Shown: positions 33,580 through 44,418, counted from the stretch's first letter. The stretch: 64,000 nucleotides of DNA from CAVQBP01 sp963848195 (GCA_963848195.1 CAWKCY010000003.1:1-64000); one strand, 5' to 3'. Notes: a model not told the origin generated them from the letters alone. Program-made: numbers and translations.

Positions 33580-34480
33580 CGGAAGCTTTATTGTTATTTA
33601 AAATATGTGAGGCATTCTTCTTACCCTCCCGTGCAAATATATTTTCCGGGTCCAGTTTTAAGGCTACATCAAAATAAGTTAAAGCATCTTTAGCTTTACT
33701 TGCTTTTAGACATGCTTCCCCAAGCTTTGCATAAATATCTGAAGAAACATTATCCATATGCTCAATATATTTTAGAAACAACTTCTCAGCCTTAAGGTAA
33801 TCTCCGATTTTCAGATAAATTTTACCTCCCCATTCATATGAAACAGCTTCTTTGGGATTCAGTCTGATTGCTTTTTCAATTGGTACAATTCCATGAGCAT
33901 ACATGCCGAGATTATAATAAATAATTCCGTAAATCAAATTTAATTCCCAGAAGTTTGAATATATTATATCCGTTTTTTTTGCATATTTCAGCGCATTCTC
34001 GAAATTTCCCAGTTCTATCTCGACTTTTGCAAGATACAGATTTGCCTCATGAAGCAGTTCTGTCTGTTCATTAAAAGAAATATAATTGAGAAAATTTATT
34101 TTTGCTAACTCAAATTCTTTTAGAACAAAATGAGAATATCCCAAAAAGAAGCAAACGATATGATTCTCTTCCGGCAAAATCAGACTTAATACTTCAATTG
34201 CCTCATTCCATTTCGAATTTCTTAATAAAAACTGGCCTAAAAAAAGCCTTACTTCATTATTTTGAGGATCATTATCAAGGAGAGCATACAAAAGATTAAA
34301 AGCCGGTTCAGGGTTCCCCATTTTTTCATAAAGCTCTGCCAGATAAAAGTAAACGTCTATAAAATCAGGAAATTCATTAATAATATTATTATACATTTGA
34401 ATAGCATGCAAATATTTTCCCTGCGCTTCAAAATCTCCTGCAGTCTTCATCTTATGCTCAAGCTGATAATTTTCACTCAT
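33572..34480 (-). CDS. TPR-repeat protein
   Basis: A 302-residue protein with about seven tetratricopeptide repeats and no signal peptide (for example AIQMYNNIINEFPDFIDVYFYLAELYEKMGNP and ALTYFDVALKLDPENIFAREGK). It is likely a cytosolic scaffold. Its stop overlaps the start of the LpoA-like gene and it follows guaA by 3 bp, so it is co-transcribed with both. Partner unknown. Confidence 0.85.
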   Translation of the reverse strand: MSENYQLEHKMKTAGDFEAQGKYLHAIQMYNNIINEFPDFIDVYFYLAELYEKMGNPEPAFNLLYALLDNDPQNNEVRLFLGQFLLRNSKWNEAIEVLSLILPEENHIVCFFLGYSHFVLKEFELAKINFLNYISFNEQTELLHEANLYLAKVEIELGNFENALKYAKKTDIIYSNFWELNLIYGIIYYNLGMYAHGIVPIEKAIRLNPKEAVSYEWGGKIYLKIGDYLKAEKLFLKYIEHMDNVSSDIYAKLGEACLKASKAKDALTYFDVALKLDPENIFAREGKKNASHILNNNKASDG

Positions 34481-34483
34481 TTA

Positions 34484-36061
34484 TTATTCCCATTCAATTG
34501 TCGAAGGTGGTTTCGAACTAATATCATAAACAACCCGGTTGATGCCATGTACCCTGTTAATAATTTTGTTTGAAACCAATTCTAAAAAATCATTATCAAA
34601 TTTAAACCAATCTGCAGTCATTCCATCTATGGAAGTGACGGCCCGCAATGCCAATACATTTTCATATGTTCTTGAATCTCCCATAACTCCTACAGAGCGA
34701 ATTGGCAGCAGTACGGAAAAAGCCTGCCAGATTTTGTTATAAATTCCGGCATTTTCTATTTCTTTTATAAAAATATCGTCAGCTTCTCTCAAAATGTCAA
34801 GCTTTGGTTTAGTGACATCACCTAAAATTCTGACGCCTAAACCAGGACCGGGAAAAGGATGTCTCTCGATGAATTCTTCCGGAATTTTTAATTCTCTTCC
34901 TACATTTCGAACTTCATCCTTAAATAATTCTCTGAAAGGCTCGATTAATTTCAAATTCATTTTTTCCGGCAAACCACCGACATTGTGATGTGTTTTTATT
35001 GTAGCAGATGCTCCTTTAACAGAGACAGATTCAATAACATCCGGATATAACGTACCCTGTACTAAAAATCCCGCATTTTTATGTTTCTTTGCTTCTTCTT
35101 CGAAGACTTCAATAAACGTATTACCAATTATTTTTCTTTTCTTTTCCGGCTCCGAAACCTCCCTTAAATTATTTAAAAATTTGTCTGAAGAATCAATATT
35201 AATAAAATTCAAATGAAGGTTTTCTGCAAACATTTTTTGAATTAAATGACTCTCATTTTTTCTCATCAAGCCGGTATCAATGTGAATGCAGAGAAGTTTA
35301 TCACCAATTGATTTTTCAACTAAAACAGCGGCGACAGTTGAATCAACTCCTCCGCTTAAAGCACAAATTACATTTTCCCCTTTGACAGTCTCCCTTATTT
35401 TTTCAATGCTTTCTTCAATAAAATTCTTTGATGTCCAATCACCTTTGCATTTACATATTTTAAATAAGAAATTATTTAATATTTTTCTTCCTTCCTCAGT
35501 ATGATTTACTTCCGGATGAAACTGAACTCCGTATATATCTTTTTTAGTGTTTGAAATTGCGCAAATAGGAGAGTGGTCGGATTTTCCAATAATCTCAAAA
35601 TCATCAGGGATTTTAGTTAAATAATCACCGTGACTCATCCAAACAATCGATTCTTTTTTAACTTCTTTTAGCAATATCGAATCATCTAAAGTCTGTAGTG
35701 AGGCTTTTCCGTATTCCCGGCTGGAAGCTGGTTCAACATTTCCGTTAAATTCTTTACAGATAATTTGAAGTCCATAACAAATACCTAAAATAGGAATACC
35801 TAATTTTAAAATAGATGAATCCAGTTTTGGTGAGTCTGCATCGTAAACACTCATCGGTCCGCCGGATAGAATTATTCCGGCAGGCTTAATTTCATTAACC
35901 TTTGCGAGTGAAATTGTATGCGGGAAAATTTCGGAATAAACATTTGCTTCTCTTACACGTCTTGCAATAAGCTGTGTATATTGAGAACCAAAATCTATTA
36001 TGAGTATATTTTCTCTGATTAATTTCTTATCAGATGCTGTATTATTGTTATAATCGACCAT
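34484..36061 (-). CDS. guaA: GMP synthase (glutamine-hydrolysing)
   Basis: A 525-residue enzyme converting XMP to GMP. N-terminal amidotransferase: ILIIDFGSQYTQLIARRVRE, nucleophile Cys in GICYGLQII, His/Glu in GVQFHPEVNHTE. ATP pyrophosphatase: ALSGGVDSTVAAVL. Dimerisation domain: HPFPGPGLGVRILG to the terminal SSKPPSTIEWE. Its last residues abut the TPR gene (3 bp). Transcribed after the response-regulator gene with a 15-bp gap. Confidence 0.97.
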   Translation of the reverse strand: MVDYNNNTASDKKLIRENILIIDFGSQYTQLIARRVREANVYSEIFPHTISLAKVNEIKPAGIILSGGPMSVYDADSPKLDSSILKLGIPILGICYGLQIICKEFNGNVEPASSREYGKASLQTLDDSILLKEVKKESIVWMSHGDYLTKIPDDFEIIGKSDHSPICAISNTKKDIYGVQFHPEVNHTEEGRKILNNFLFKICKCKGDWTSKNFIEESIEKIRETVKGENVICALSGGVDSTVAAVLVEKSIGDKLLCIHIDTGLMRKNESHLIQKMFAENLHLNFINIDSSDKFLNNLREVSEPEKKRKIIGNTFIEVFEEEAKKHKNAGFLVQGTLYPDVIESVSVKGASATIKTHHNVGGLPEKMNLKLIEPFRELFKDEVRNVGRELKIPEEFIERHPFPGPGLGVRILGDVTKPKLDILREADDIFIKEIENAGIYNKIWQAFSVLLPIRSVGVMGDSRTYENVLALRAVTSIDGMTADWFKFDNDFLELVSNKIINRVHGINRVVYDISSKPPSTIEWE

Positions 36062-36076
36062 TAACAGCTTTATTTA

Positions 36077-36715
36077 TTATATCAGTCCTTCTTTGATAGC
36101 TTTCGCTACGGCTTCTGATTGGGAATGAACGTGAAGTTTTCTATATATATTTCTGAAGTGAAAACGAACTGTTTCGATGCTGATAAATAAAGAATCGGCA
36201 ATTGCTTTAAAATTATGCCCTTCAACTAAGCCGCTTAAAATTTCTTTTTCCCTTGGAGTTAAAACATAATCGTTTTTATGAGGTGAAGTAGTCTTTTTAT
36301 TTTGAAAAAATTCGATAACTTTCCTCGCAATTTGTGAACTCATAGGAGCCCCTCCTTCATAGGCTTCTTTAATAGCTTCAAGAAGTTTAGAAGGCGGTGT
36401 TTTCTTTATTAAATAACCGCTGGCTCCAGCACATAATGCATCAAATATTCTGTCGTTTTCTTCGTAAATGGTCAACACTAAAATAGTTAAATCGGGTAAA
36501 ATCATTTTAACTTTTTTAATTCCTTCTATACCTCCCATTCCCGGAAGTCCGAGATCCATTAATAATACATCAGGTTCCAGCTTTTTAATATTCTTCAACA
36601 TACTTTCGCATTCTACAAATGCACCGATGCACAAATATCCTTCAGTCCCGTCAATTAATATTTTTAATCCGTCCCTAATCGCATTATTATCTTCAACAAC
36701 AACTACTTTTAACAT
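36077..36715 (-). CDS. NarL/LuxR-type response regulator
   Basis: A 212-residue regulator. The receiver domain has the acidic pair VVEDN and phosphoacceptor Asp in DVLLMDLGLPGMGG, with the K in YLIKKTPPSKLLEAI. The C-terminal LuxR HTH is LTPREKEILSGLVEGHNFKAIADSLFISIETVRFHFRNIYRKL. It is probably phosphorylated by the HisKA_3 kinase encoded just upstream at 37014, although 298 bp with a MITE lie between them. Target genes unknown; guaA follows directly. Confidence 0.93.
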   Translation of the reverse strand: MLKVVVVEDNNAIRDGLKILIDGTEGYLCIGAFVECESMLKNIKKLEPDVLLMDLGLPGMGGIEGIKKVKMILPDLTILVLTIYEENDRIFDALCAGASGYLIKKTPPSKLLEAIKEAYEGGAPMSSQIARKVIEFFQNKKTTSPHKNDYVLTPREKEILSGLVEGHNFKAIADSLFISIETVRFHFRNIYRKLHVHSQSEAVAKAIKEGLI

Positions 36716-36755
36716 TAATCTCGCCTTTTGAACCCTTTAGATTTACATATAATTA

Positions 36756-36881
36756 ACTGTAGTTACGCAAACATTGTCATTCTGAGCGAAACGAAGTGGA
36801 GTGAAGAATCTCATTCCCTAAAATTTTGAATCATATTATGAATTTTATTCACCTTACATATAAATCTTGCGTAACTTCAGT
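36756..36881. repeat. MITE with GCGTAACTTCAGT ends
   Basis: ACTGTAGTTACGCAA (36756-36770) and TTGCGTAACTTCAGT (36867-36881) are terminal inverted repeats with one mismatch, 126 bp overall, no ORF. The interior holds TCATTCTGAGCGAAACG and GAGTGAAGAATCT, a widespread dispersed sequence in this group. The right 15 bases equal 40905-40919, which follow a transposase remnant. The remainder up to 37013 is AT-rich with nothing evident. Confidence 0.8.
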
Positions 36882-37013
36882 AATTAATTATTCATTATTT
36901 AATTTTCAAAATATTTACTCGTACTTGTAATCTTACTCATGCACATGCTTATACTCTTGCACCTGCTCTTCCTCGCCTCATCAAGAATTTTAAATACTTT
37001 TTATTATTTAAAT

Positions 37014-40000
37014 TTACAAAATATTTCCTTCGAATTGAACTATTGTACCTTCATCGATTTTTGATTCAATCTTTATAATTCCTCCTATTATCTTAGCCCT
37101 GTTCTTTATATTATCAAGACCATTACCGTGATTTATTTTTTCCTGGCAAAAACCTTTTCCGTTATCTTTTAAGGTCATTTCCAATTTCCTTCCTTTTACC
37201 AGGGCATCGAGTGTAATTTCAGTGCAGCCGCTGTGGGTAATACAATTGTTTATGGCCTCCTTAAAAATAAGATAAAGATGCTGGCGGCGTTCCATGGATA
37301 ATGATACTTTTTGTAAACTTATAATGTTCTCTGACCGGAACGAAATATTTGTGTAGGAAGAAAGTTCCGAATATGTATCCCTTAGCCTTAGAATTAAATC
37401 ATACAAAGAATCCCTCTTAGGATTTACCAACCAGACAATATCACTCATATTATCAACTAAGCTGCGAGCACTAGAACTAATTGTTCTCAGACTTTTTGTC
37501 ACATCTTTATCCTCTGATCTTATTTTTTTAGAAATAACTTCACTAAGTATTGAAATTTCCGTGAGACTTGAACCTATATTATCATGGAGATCAGCAGCAA
37601 GTTTGGTTCTGAAACGACCAATCTCAATCAGATGTTTGATCCTATAATAAATAATTAAACCTATTATGCCGATAACAATAATTGAAGCTAATGTAATAAA
37701 CCACCATGTTCTCCATAAAGGAGGTAAAATTTCTATAGTTAATGCAGTTCCCTTATTATTCCATAACCCGTCGTTATTTGAGCCTTTAATCCTAAAAATA
37801 TACTCTCCCGGATCCAGATTCGTATATGTCACATAACGCCTGTTTCCCGAATAAATCCAATCATGATCAAACCCCTCCATCATATAAGCATATCTGTTCT
37901 TGTTCGGAGAAGTATAATCCAGCGAAGCGAATTCAAATGAAAAAACATTTTGACTGTATGAGAGTTTTATCTCCTTAGTCTCGGTTATAGATTTTTTTAA
38001 AGGTGAATTATCAGGGTCAATTTCAACCGGTTTATTAAAAATCTGAAAGTCAGTAATTACAATAGGGGGTACATGATTATTTCTTTTTAACTCATTGGGA
38101 TAAAAAGCATTTAACCCCTTTGTCCCGCCGAAAAATAACTCATCATTTTTCCCTTTAAAGCTTGCCCCCCAAAAAAATTGATTCCCCTGCAATCCGTCAT
38201 CTACATCATAATTTCTAAAATTTCCTGATTTATAATTGAATACAGATAAACCATTATCAGTACTCATCCAGATATTTCCGTTGTTGTCTGCTTTAATTGC
38301 ATAAATTACATTGCTGGAGAGACCATCTTTAGTAGTATAATTTGAAAAATGCGGAACATCTAAATTTTGCTGATCAGCGGGAAGTTTATTTAAACCTCCC
38401 CCGTAGGTGCCAAACCATAAATCACCGTTTTTATCTTCACAAGCTGAAATTATCCGGTTGTCGCTCAAATTATAACTCTGCTGGTTATACTTATATTTTA
38501 TAAATTTTATATCTGCAGGATCAGTTAAAGCATTTTTTAGTTCTGAAGAAGTAACTTTATTTAAACCATCCCATGTACCAATCCAGAGATTTCCGTTCCT
38601 ATCCTGTAATATGCATGACTGAACCTGATCTTCACTTATACTATTGGGATTATTCGCATTATGAGTGAAGCAAATAAAATTATCCTTTTCCCTGTTGTAA
38701 AGATTTAAACCTACACCTGTACCAATCCAGAGCCTTCTTTCTGAATCTTCATAGATAGATTGAACAATATTATTACTTAGACTATGCGGATTATCAGATT
38801 CATTTATGTAATTTTTGAATTGCAATTTACCTGAAGAGTAATTATTTAAGGGTAAGATTGATCTATCCATTCCGCCTCTCCATGTTCCAATCCATAAGTA
38901 ACCATAACTATCTTTAAATATAGCAGATACCGAATTATCACTAAGACTGAATTTATCGCCAGGTTCATTTTTATAATGGTAAAATTTGTTACTGTTTGGC
39001 TCTAGTTTATTTAATCCTCCCCCCAGAGTTCCAATCCAGAGTGTCCCGTTGTCTTCCTGGTAGACAGAACGGATAGTTCCATAGCTTAAACTTAAAAGGT
39101 TAAATGGATCATGAGTATAGTATTTAAATTTTATTCTCTCCCTGTCATATTTAACTATACCATCCTCCGCGGTTCCAATCCAGATAAGACCTGATTTATC
39201 TTCAAATAATGAAAGAATATTATTTCCGGCTAAAATACCATTTTGTTCAAGCAAAGGTTTTGAAATATCAGGATTATCCTCCCCATTCTGGCTATTCGCA
39301 TCATTAACTTGAAATAAACCGCTCCCTGTTCCTACCCATAAAATTCCGGAGCTGTCATCCAATAATGAGTTGATTCTATTTACATTTGAATTGTATAAAC
39401 CGGAAGTCTTCATCATGTACCGGTTATAATTTTTATCTATTTTATCGAATTTTACCAGACCATTTAAGGTACCCACCCATAAAAATCCTAACCTATCCTG
39501 ACAAATTGAAAGAACAACATTATTTATCGAATTATTATTAGAATTAGAATCTTGAGGAATAGAGATTCCTGACTGTCCGGCAAAGGTATAATTTATAAAG
39601 TTACCGGTATTTCTATCCAGTCTTCCTAAACCCCCGTTGCCTCCTATCCATAAATTCTTTTCATTATCTTCGAATATTGATAAAACAACATTGTTGCTTA
39701 AACTATTAGGGTTCTTTGGATTATTTCTATAATGTTTGAAGGAATTTTTCTTTCTATCAAATTTATCAAGTCCCCCTTCTGTTCCTATCCACAAAATTCC
39801 ACTATTATCTTCATAAATTGCTCTTACATTACCATGAATAAGAGAATTAGTATCTTCCGGAATATTATTATATGTAATAAATTTTTCCTTACCCCGTTCA
39901 AATTTACAGAGACCTTTATTATTTGTACCAACCCAGAGAGTACCGTTGCTGTCTTCAAAAATTGTCCATATAAAATTATCCGGGATAGAATTCTTATCCA

Positions 40001-40271
40001 GCGGATTGTTTTTATAAACCTTAAAATTATATCCGTCATATTTATTTAAACCATCTTCTGTAGCAAACCAGATAAAACCTTCCCTATCCTGAAGTATTGA
40101 ATGTACGGTATTTTGAGAAAGACCATTTTCACTTAAGATGTGTACATAATTTATCCTATCGACCTGAGCTAATGAATTATTCGATAAAAATGTAATCAGC
40201 AAAAAACATATGAATGAAATGATTTTGGAAGGATACTTTGTAAATATCACCCTATGTAGAAGTAAATGCAT
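37014..40271 (-). CDS. Two-component-propeller sensor histidine kinase
   Basis: A 1085-residue membrane sensor: signal/anchor (about 14-35), fourteen WIGT-type propeller repeats (for example FIWFATEDGLNKYD, LWIGTWRGG, LWFGTYGGGLNKL) consistent with two seven-bladed domains to about 720, a Y_Y_Y domain (about 750-830, ENVFSFEFASLDYTSPNKNRYAYMMEG), a transmembrane helix (WWFITLASIIVIGIIGL), then HisKA_3 (LAADLHDNIGSSLTEISIL, His acceptor) and HATPase_c (EAINNCITHSGC, DNGKGF, GNGLDNIKNRA). Such periplasmic propellers sense polysaccharide breakdown products in Bacteroidota; here the ligand is unknown. No HTH or receiver fused. Confidence 0.93.
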   Translation of the reverse strand: MHLLLHRVIFTKYPSKIISFICFLLITFLSNNSLAQVDRINYVHILSENGLSQNTVHSILQDREGFIWFATEDGLNKYDGYNFKVYKNNPLDKNSIPDNFIWTIFEDSNGTLWVGTNNKGLCKFERGKEKFITYNNIPEDTNSLIHGNVRAIYEDNSGILWIGTEGGLDKFDRKKNSFKHYRNNPKNPNSLSNNVVLSIFEDNEKNLWIGGNGGLGRLDRNTGNFINYTFAGQSGISIPQDSNSNNNSINNVVLSICQDRLGFLWVGTLNGLVKFDKIDKNYNRYMMKTSGLYNSNVNRINSLLDDSSGILWVGTGSGLFQVNDANSQNGEDNPDISKPLLEQNGILAGNNILSLFEDKSGLIWIGTAEDGIVKYDRERIKFKYYTHDPFNLLSLSYGTIRSVYQEDNGTLWIGTLGGGLNKLEPNSNKFYHYKNEPGDKFSLSDNSVSAIFKDSYGYLWIGTWRGGMDRSILPLNNYSSGKLQFKNYINESDNPHSLSNNIVQSIYEDSERRLWIGTGVGLNLYNREKDNFICFTHNANNPNSISEDQVQSCILQDRNGNLWIGTWDGLNKVTSSELKNALTDPADIKFIKYKYNQQSYNLSDNRIISACEDKNGDLWFGTYGGGLNKLPADQQNLDVPHFSNYTTKDGLSSNVIYAIKADNNGNIWMSTDNGLSVFNYKSGNFRNYDVDDGLQGNQFFWGASFKGKNDELFFGGTKGLNAFYPNELKRNNHVPPIVITDFQIFNKPVEIDPDNSPLKKSITETKEIKLSYSQNVFSFEFASLDYTSPNKNRYAYMMEGFDHDWIYSGNRRYVTYTNLDPGEYIFRIKGSNNDGLWNNKGTALTIEILPPLWRTWWFITLASIIVIGIIGLIIYYRIKHLIEIGRFRTKLAADLHDNIGSSLTEISILSEVISKKIRSEDKDVTKSLRTISSSARSLVDNMSDIVWLVNPKRDSLYDLILRLRDTYSELSSYTNISFRSENIISLQKVSLSMERRQHLYLIFKEAINNCITHSGCTEITLDALVKGRKLEMTLKDNGKGFCQEKINHGNGLDNIKNRAKIIGGIIKIESKIDEGTIVQFEGNIL

Positions 40272-40578
40272 ATTTTTTGATTATTTAACATCAAATTTAT
40301 CATTTTTTAACAATTTATAAACCAGCAAAATAATTACCTGTAATAAATTCTTTAATAAACCTTCAGTCAATTTGTACCTAATTCCATTAACTCGGCTCTA
40401 TAAATCCCCACGAAATAGCGTAGGTTTTAAGCCTTTTTTTCCTCTTTAAGCCCTCTTTTTTATCTCAAGCCACCATTTATCCCTACTTTTCCCAAACATC
40501 CCTCAGAATCAATTTTTTCAAATAAATAAACTTTTTACTTAAATTAACCTCTAATGTATCCATTTCAAAATTCAAAGT

Positions 40579-40919
40579 GTTTTATATTTAGTTACAAGTG
40601 ATAAGACATTAACATATAATCAAATTACAGAACTCTATCAAAAACGATGGAAGATAGAAGTATATCATAAATCCTTAAAAAAGAATGCATCGTTATGTAA
40701 ATCTCCGGCAAGAATGGTTCGGACTCAGAGTAACCATATCTTTGCCTCTATATTTGCTTTTTACAAATTAGAATCTATGAGTATGAAAACAAAATTAAAT
40801 CACTTTGCAATAAAAGCAAGGATTTATGAAAAAGCTATTAAAGTAGCTTACGAAGAGTTACAGCAAATTCATCAATTATCTTTTGAATTTGACAAATAAC
40901 ATTTTTGCGTAACTTCAGT
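40579..40919 (+). pseudogene. C-terminal remnant of an IS4-like DDE transposase
   Basis: An open frame without a start, 40579-40899, reads YLVTSDKTLTYNQITELYQ, then KRWKIEVYHKSLKK (the Y-(2)-R-(3)-E-(6)-K signature of IS4-type transposases) and ARMVRTQSNHIFASIFAFYKLE. Six bases after the stop comes TTGCGTAACTTCAGT (40905-40919), presumably the IS right end. The catalytic first half is missing. Remaining parts of the 40272-41066 gap hold only AT-rich DNA. Confidence 0.8.
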
Positions 40920-41066
40920 TAATAATTAGTTTCATTATGAAATTTAAGTATGATATTTTATAATTAAATAAATCCCTCTAAATTTAATTAAAATTTGTTA
41001 TAATTAAGATTATATGGCTATATTTTAATTATAAATAATTATAATTAAGCCAAAATTAAGAAAAAA

Positions 41067-42206
41067 ATGAAAATAGAAGATTTTTCCAGCGGAAATTATA
41101 TTCAACAGTATGAATACAAAAGTTTTTCACCGGCAAGGATAAATATAGAATGGACATGGAATAATGGGAAAATAAGTACTTTACTATCAGACGCCAATAG
41201 AAAACTTGGTTCTTTAGATACTTTTTCACAATTAGTCCCAGATATCGATATATTTATTGTAATGCATGTTGCTAAGGAAGCAACTCAATCAAGCAAAATA
41301 GAAGGGACTCAAACTCAAATAGAAGATGCTGTAAAAAAAGGTTCAGATATTTCTCCGGAAAAAAAGGATGATTGGCAGGAAGTTCAGAATTATATTGAGG
41401 CTATGAATGATTCTATAATTAGCTTAAAGACATTGCCGGTATCCACAAGACTATTAAAAAATGCACATCGAATCTTAATGAGAGGGGTTAGAGGCGAATA
41501 TAAGAACCCGGGAGAATTCAGGGTAAGTCAAAACTGGATTGGAGGTGCATCATTAAAGGATGCCATATATATTCCACCGGTTCATACTCAAGTGAATGAA
41601 TTAATGAGTGACCTTGAAAACTTCTTGCATAATGATAAAATAGAAGTCCCGGTTTTAATAAGAGCGGCAATAGCACATTATCAATTTGAGACCATACATC
41701 CCTTTTTAGATGGCAATGGAAGAATTGGCAGGTTATTAATAACACTTTATCTTGTCAGTACAGGTTTGCTTTCGAAGCCTTCTCTTTATTTATCAGATTA
41801 TTTTGAAAAATATCGTCAGCTTTACTATGATAATTTAAATAACGTAAGAGTTAAAAATGATCTATTACAATGGATAAAATTCTTTCTGGTCGGCATTATT
41901 GAAACCAGTGAAAAAGGTATGAATACATTTAAAGCTATATTAAAATTAAAAGAAAATATTGAGGACAGAATACTGTCTGGTTTAGGTAAGAAATTACCCA
42001 GCGCCAGACATTTAATAAAATATTTATATAAGAGACCTGTTGTTTCTGTTCAAGATGTTAAGGACGAATTAAATGTATCTTTACCCACTGCAAATTCAAT
42101 TATATCTGATTTTGAGAGATTAAAAATTTTAGAAGAAAAGACAGGTTGGAAAAGAAATCGCGAATTTGAATTTACTGAATACTTAAATTTCTTTAGAGTT
42201 AAATGA
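41067..42206 (+). CDS. Fic-family protein (probable AMP transferase)
   Basis: A 379-residue Fic protein. Catalytic motif is HPFLDGNGRIGR (His plus Asp/Asn/Arg). The inhibitory helix motif (S/T)xxxE(G/N) is present upstream as SSKIEGTQTQ, class II type, so activity is probably self-restrained. N-terminal Fic_N domain about 30-110; C-terminal winged-helix segment (about 310-375: LIKYLYKRPVVSVQDVKDELNVSLPTANSIISDFERLKIL). Family enzymes AMPylate proteins; target unknown. No antitoxin gene is adjacent, and the inhibitory motif is built in. Confidence 0.93.
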   Translation: MKIEDFSSGNYIQQYEYKSFSPARINIEWTWNNGKISTLLSDANRKLGSLDTFSQLVPDIDIFIVMHVAKEATQSSKIEGTQTQIEDAVKKGSDISPEKKDDWQEVQNYIEAMNDSIISLKTLPVSTRLLKNAHRILMRGVRGEYKNPGEFRVSQNWIGGASLKDAIYIPPVHTQVNELMSDLENFLHNDKIEVPVLIRAAIAHYQFETIHPFLDGNGRIGRLLITLYLVSTGLLSKPSLYLSDYFEKYRQLYYDNLNNVRVKNDLLQWIKFFLVGIIETSEKGMNTFKAILKLKENIEDRILSGLGKKLPSARHLIKYLYKRPVVSVQDVKDELNVSLPTANSIISDFERLKILEEKTGWKRNREFEFTEYLNFFRVK

Positions 42207-42353
42207 CAACTTAACCAAAAAACTATTCAGAGAAGAAATTTCCCTTAAACAGTCATAGCCATTTAATAATTTATAATTGTTAAATTCTTATATTGCAGTT
42301 AAATTACTTACGCTTAAATTTTCGGTATTATGATTCTAAATATCTAAGCAATC

Positions 42354-44336
42354 ATGAAATCAATCTATTTATTCATTTACTGTCTCCTTTTCTTTTTAGG
42401 TTCTGAAGTCTATTCTCAAAATCTTAAAATTCAATCTCCCAATAAAAAAATAGAAGTAACAATATCACTAAAAGATTCTTTATCATACTCAATTAATTAT
42501 AACGATACGGAAATTGTCTCCCCTTCAAAAATAGATTTAATCGTTGATGATAAAGACATGTGTATAAATCCGGCTTTAAAAAGTAAAGAGAAAAATAGTG
42601 TTGATGAAAAAATATTTCCATTAATAAAAGAACAGAAAGCAGAAATAAGAAATAATTACAACCAATTAAAATTATTATTTGAAAATAACTTAGGTATAAT
42701 ATTCAGAGTATTTAATAATGCCTTTGCCTATAGATTTTTTACAACCTTTGATAAAAAAATTACTATTAAAAACGAATATTCAAATTTTAATTTTGCCGGT
42801 GATTATAATATCTATGTCCCTATTATACACTGCAGAAATGAAGTTGATTGTTTTCATACAAGTTATGAAGAAAATTATTCTCATTTAAAGCTGAGTGAAT
42901 TAAGTCCGGATTCTATGGCTTTCCTTCCGGTAGTTGTTGAAATTCCCAACAAATTGAAAATAGCAATTACCGAAGCTGATCTTTATGATTATGCAGGTAT
43001 GTATCTTTCAAGAAATAAAAATAACTCAACTTCTTTGTCTGCTGAATTCCCTGACTATCCTAAAGAAGAAAAAATATTCGGTGGAGAGTTTAAGCAGCTG
43101 CTGGTAACAAAAAGAGAAGATTATATTGCTAAAACGAACGGAAGACGGGAATTTCCATGGCGCATTTTAATATTTGCAGAGAAGGATGAAGATCTTTTAA
43201 ATAATGATGTCGTCTATAAGCTTTCGGAAAAGAATGATACAACAGATTTTAGATGGGTAAAGCCTGGCAAGAGTACTGAAGAATGGATCATAAGCAGAAA
43301 TCTTTATGGAGTTGATTTTAAAACAGGTGTTAATACGGATACTTACAAGTATTATATTGACTTTGCTTCGAAATTTAAGCTTGATTACGTGATGCTTGAT
43401 GCGGGATGGTCGGTTAACTGTGATTTGTTAAAGGTTGTACCTGAACTGGATATGAAGGAAATTCTCGATTATGCAAAACAAAAAAATGTTGGTATAATTC
43501 TCTGGTGCCTTGCCCTTTCCATGAAGAATGAAATGAAACCGGCACTTGATCAATTTCAGAAATGGGGAGTAAAAGGAATATTAGTCGATTTCATGGATCG
43601 TGATGACAAGGAAATGGTAAATTTTTACGAAGAAGTTTTAAGAGAGGCAGCAAAGAGAAAATTATTCGTAAATTTCCACGGGGCTTATAAGCCCACAGGA
43701 ATAAGGAGAAAATACCCGAATTTGCTAACACGTGAATCAGTTCTCGGGCATGAGTATAATATGTGGAGCAGCAGGGTTACACCAGAACATGATCTCAATA
43801 TAGCGTTCATACGAAATATTGCCGGTCCTATGGATTATGAAGGCGGTTGTATGGTGAACGCACAAAAAGATAATTTCAGAGCTATATTTGGCCGCCCGAT
43901 GAGCCAGGGAACACGGACTCATACATTAGCCCAATATGTAATTTATATGAGTCCGCTTCAATACTTGGGTGGTAATCCCTCCGATTATTTACGCGAACCG
44001 GAATTTACAGATTTATTAGCCGGTATTCCTACAACCTGGGATGATACAAAAGTTATCGATGCTAAAATTTCCGAATATATATTAATAGCTAGAAAACTCG
44101 GAGAAGATTGGTACATAGCAGCAATGACTAATTGGACTCCCCGAACTTTCGAATTAAATTTTCCGTTCCTGGATAATGGTACATACAATGCAGTCATTTG
44201 TAAAGATGGTATAAATGCAGACAAATACGGCAGCGATTATAAAATAATAAATTCTTCAATTAATAATAAAGAAAAAGTAAAGATAGAAATGGCTCCTGGA
44301 GGCGGCTGGTTTGCCAAATTAACAAAAAATCCATAG
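42354..44336 (+). CDS. Glycoside hydrolase family 97 (alpha-glucosidase/galactosidase-like)
   Basis: A 660-residue exported enzyme: signal peptide (KSIYLFIYCLLFFLGSEVYS-Q), N-terminal beta-supersandwich (about 25-285), a (beta/alpha)8 barrel (LDYVMLDAGWS; GVKGILVDFMDRDD; LFVNFHGAYKPTGIRRKYPNLLTRESVLGHEYN) and a C-terminal beta domain. The Asp in VDFMDRDD sits where retaining GH97 enzymes have their nucleophile, so an alpha-galactosidase-like retaining mechanism is possible, though not certain. It acts in the periplasm on alpha-glycosides. No SusC/SusD pair is adjacent. Confidence 0.9.
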   Translation: MKSIYLFIYCLLFFLGSEVYSQNLKIQSPNKKIEVTISLKDSLSYSINYNDTEIVSPSKIDLIVDDKDMCINPALKSKEKNSVDEKIFPLIKEQKAEIRNNYNQLKLLFENNLGIIFRVFNNAFAYRFFTTFDKKITIKNEYSNFNFAGDYNIYVPIIHCRNEVDCFHTSYEENYSHLKLSELSPDSMAFLPVVVEIPNKLKIAITEADLYDYAGMYLSRNKNNSTSLSAEFPDYPKEEKIFGGEFKQLLVTKREDYIAKTNGRREFPWRILIFAEKDEDLLNNDVVYKLSEKNDTTDFRWVKPGKSTEEWIISRNLYGVDFKTGVNTDTYKYYIDFASKFKLDYVMLDAGWSVNCDLLKVVPELDMKEILDYAKQKNVGIILWCLALSMKNEMKPALDQFQKWGVKGILVDFMDRDDKEMVNFYEEVLREAAKRKLFVNFHGAYKPTGIRRKYPNLLTRESVLGHEYNMWSSRVTPEHDLNIAFIRNIAGPMDYEGGCMVNAQKDNFRAIFGRPMSQGTRTHTLAQYVIYMSPLQYLGGNPSDYLREPEFTDLLAGIPTTWDDTKVIDAKISEYILIARKLGEDWYIAAMTNWTPRTFELNFPFLDNGTYNAVICKDGINADKYGSDYKIINSSINNKEKVKIEMAPGGGWFAKLTKNP

Positions 44337-44418
44337 AACTTTTCACCTAAACTTGCTCTTGTTCTCAACAACAATTTAGCAATTAAACAATTAAACAATA
44401 ATGCAATAAAAACAAATA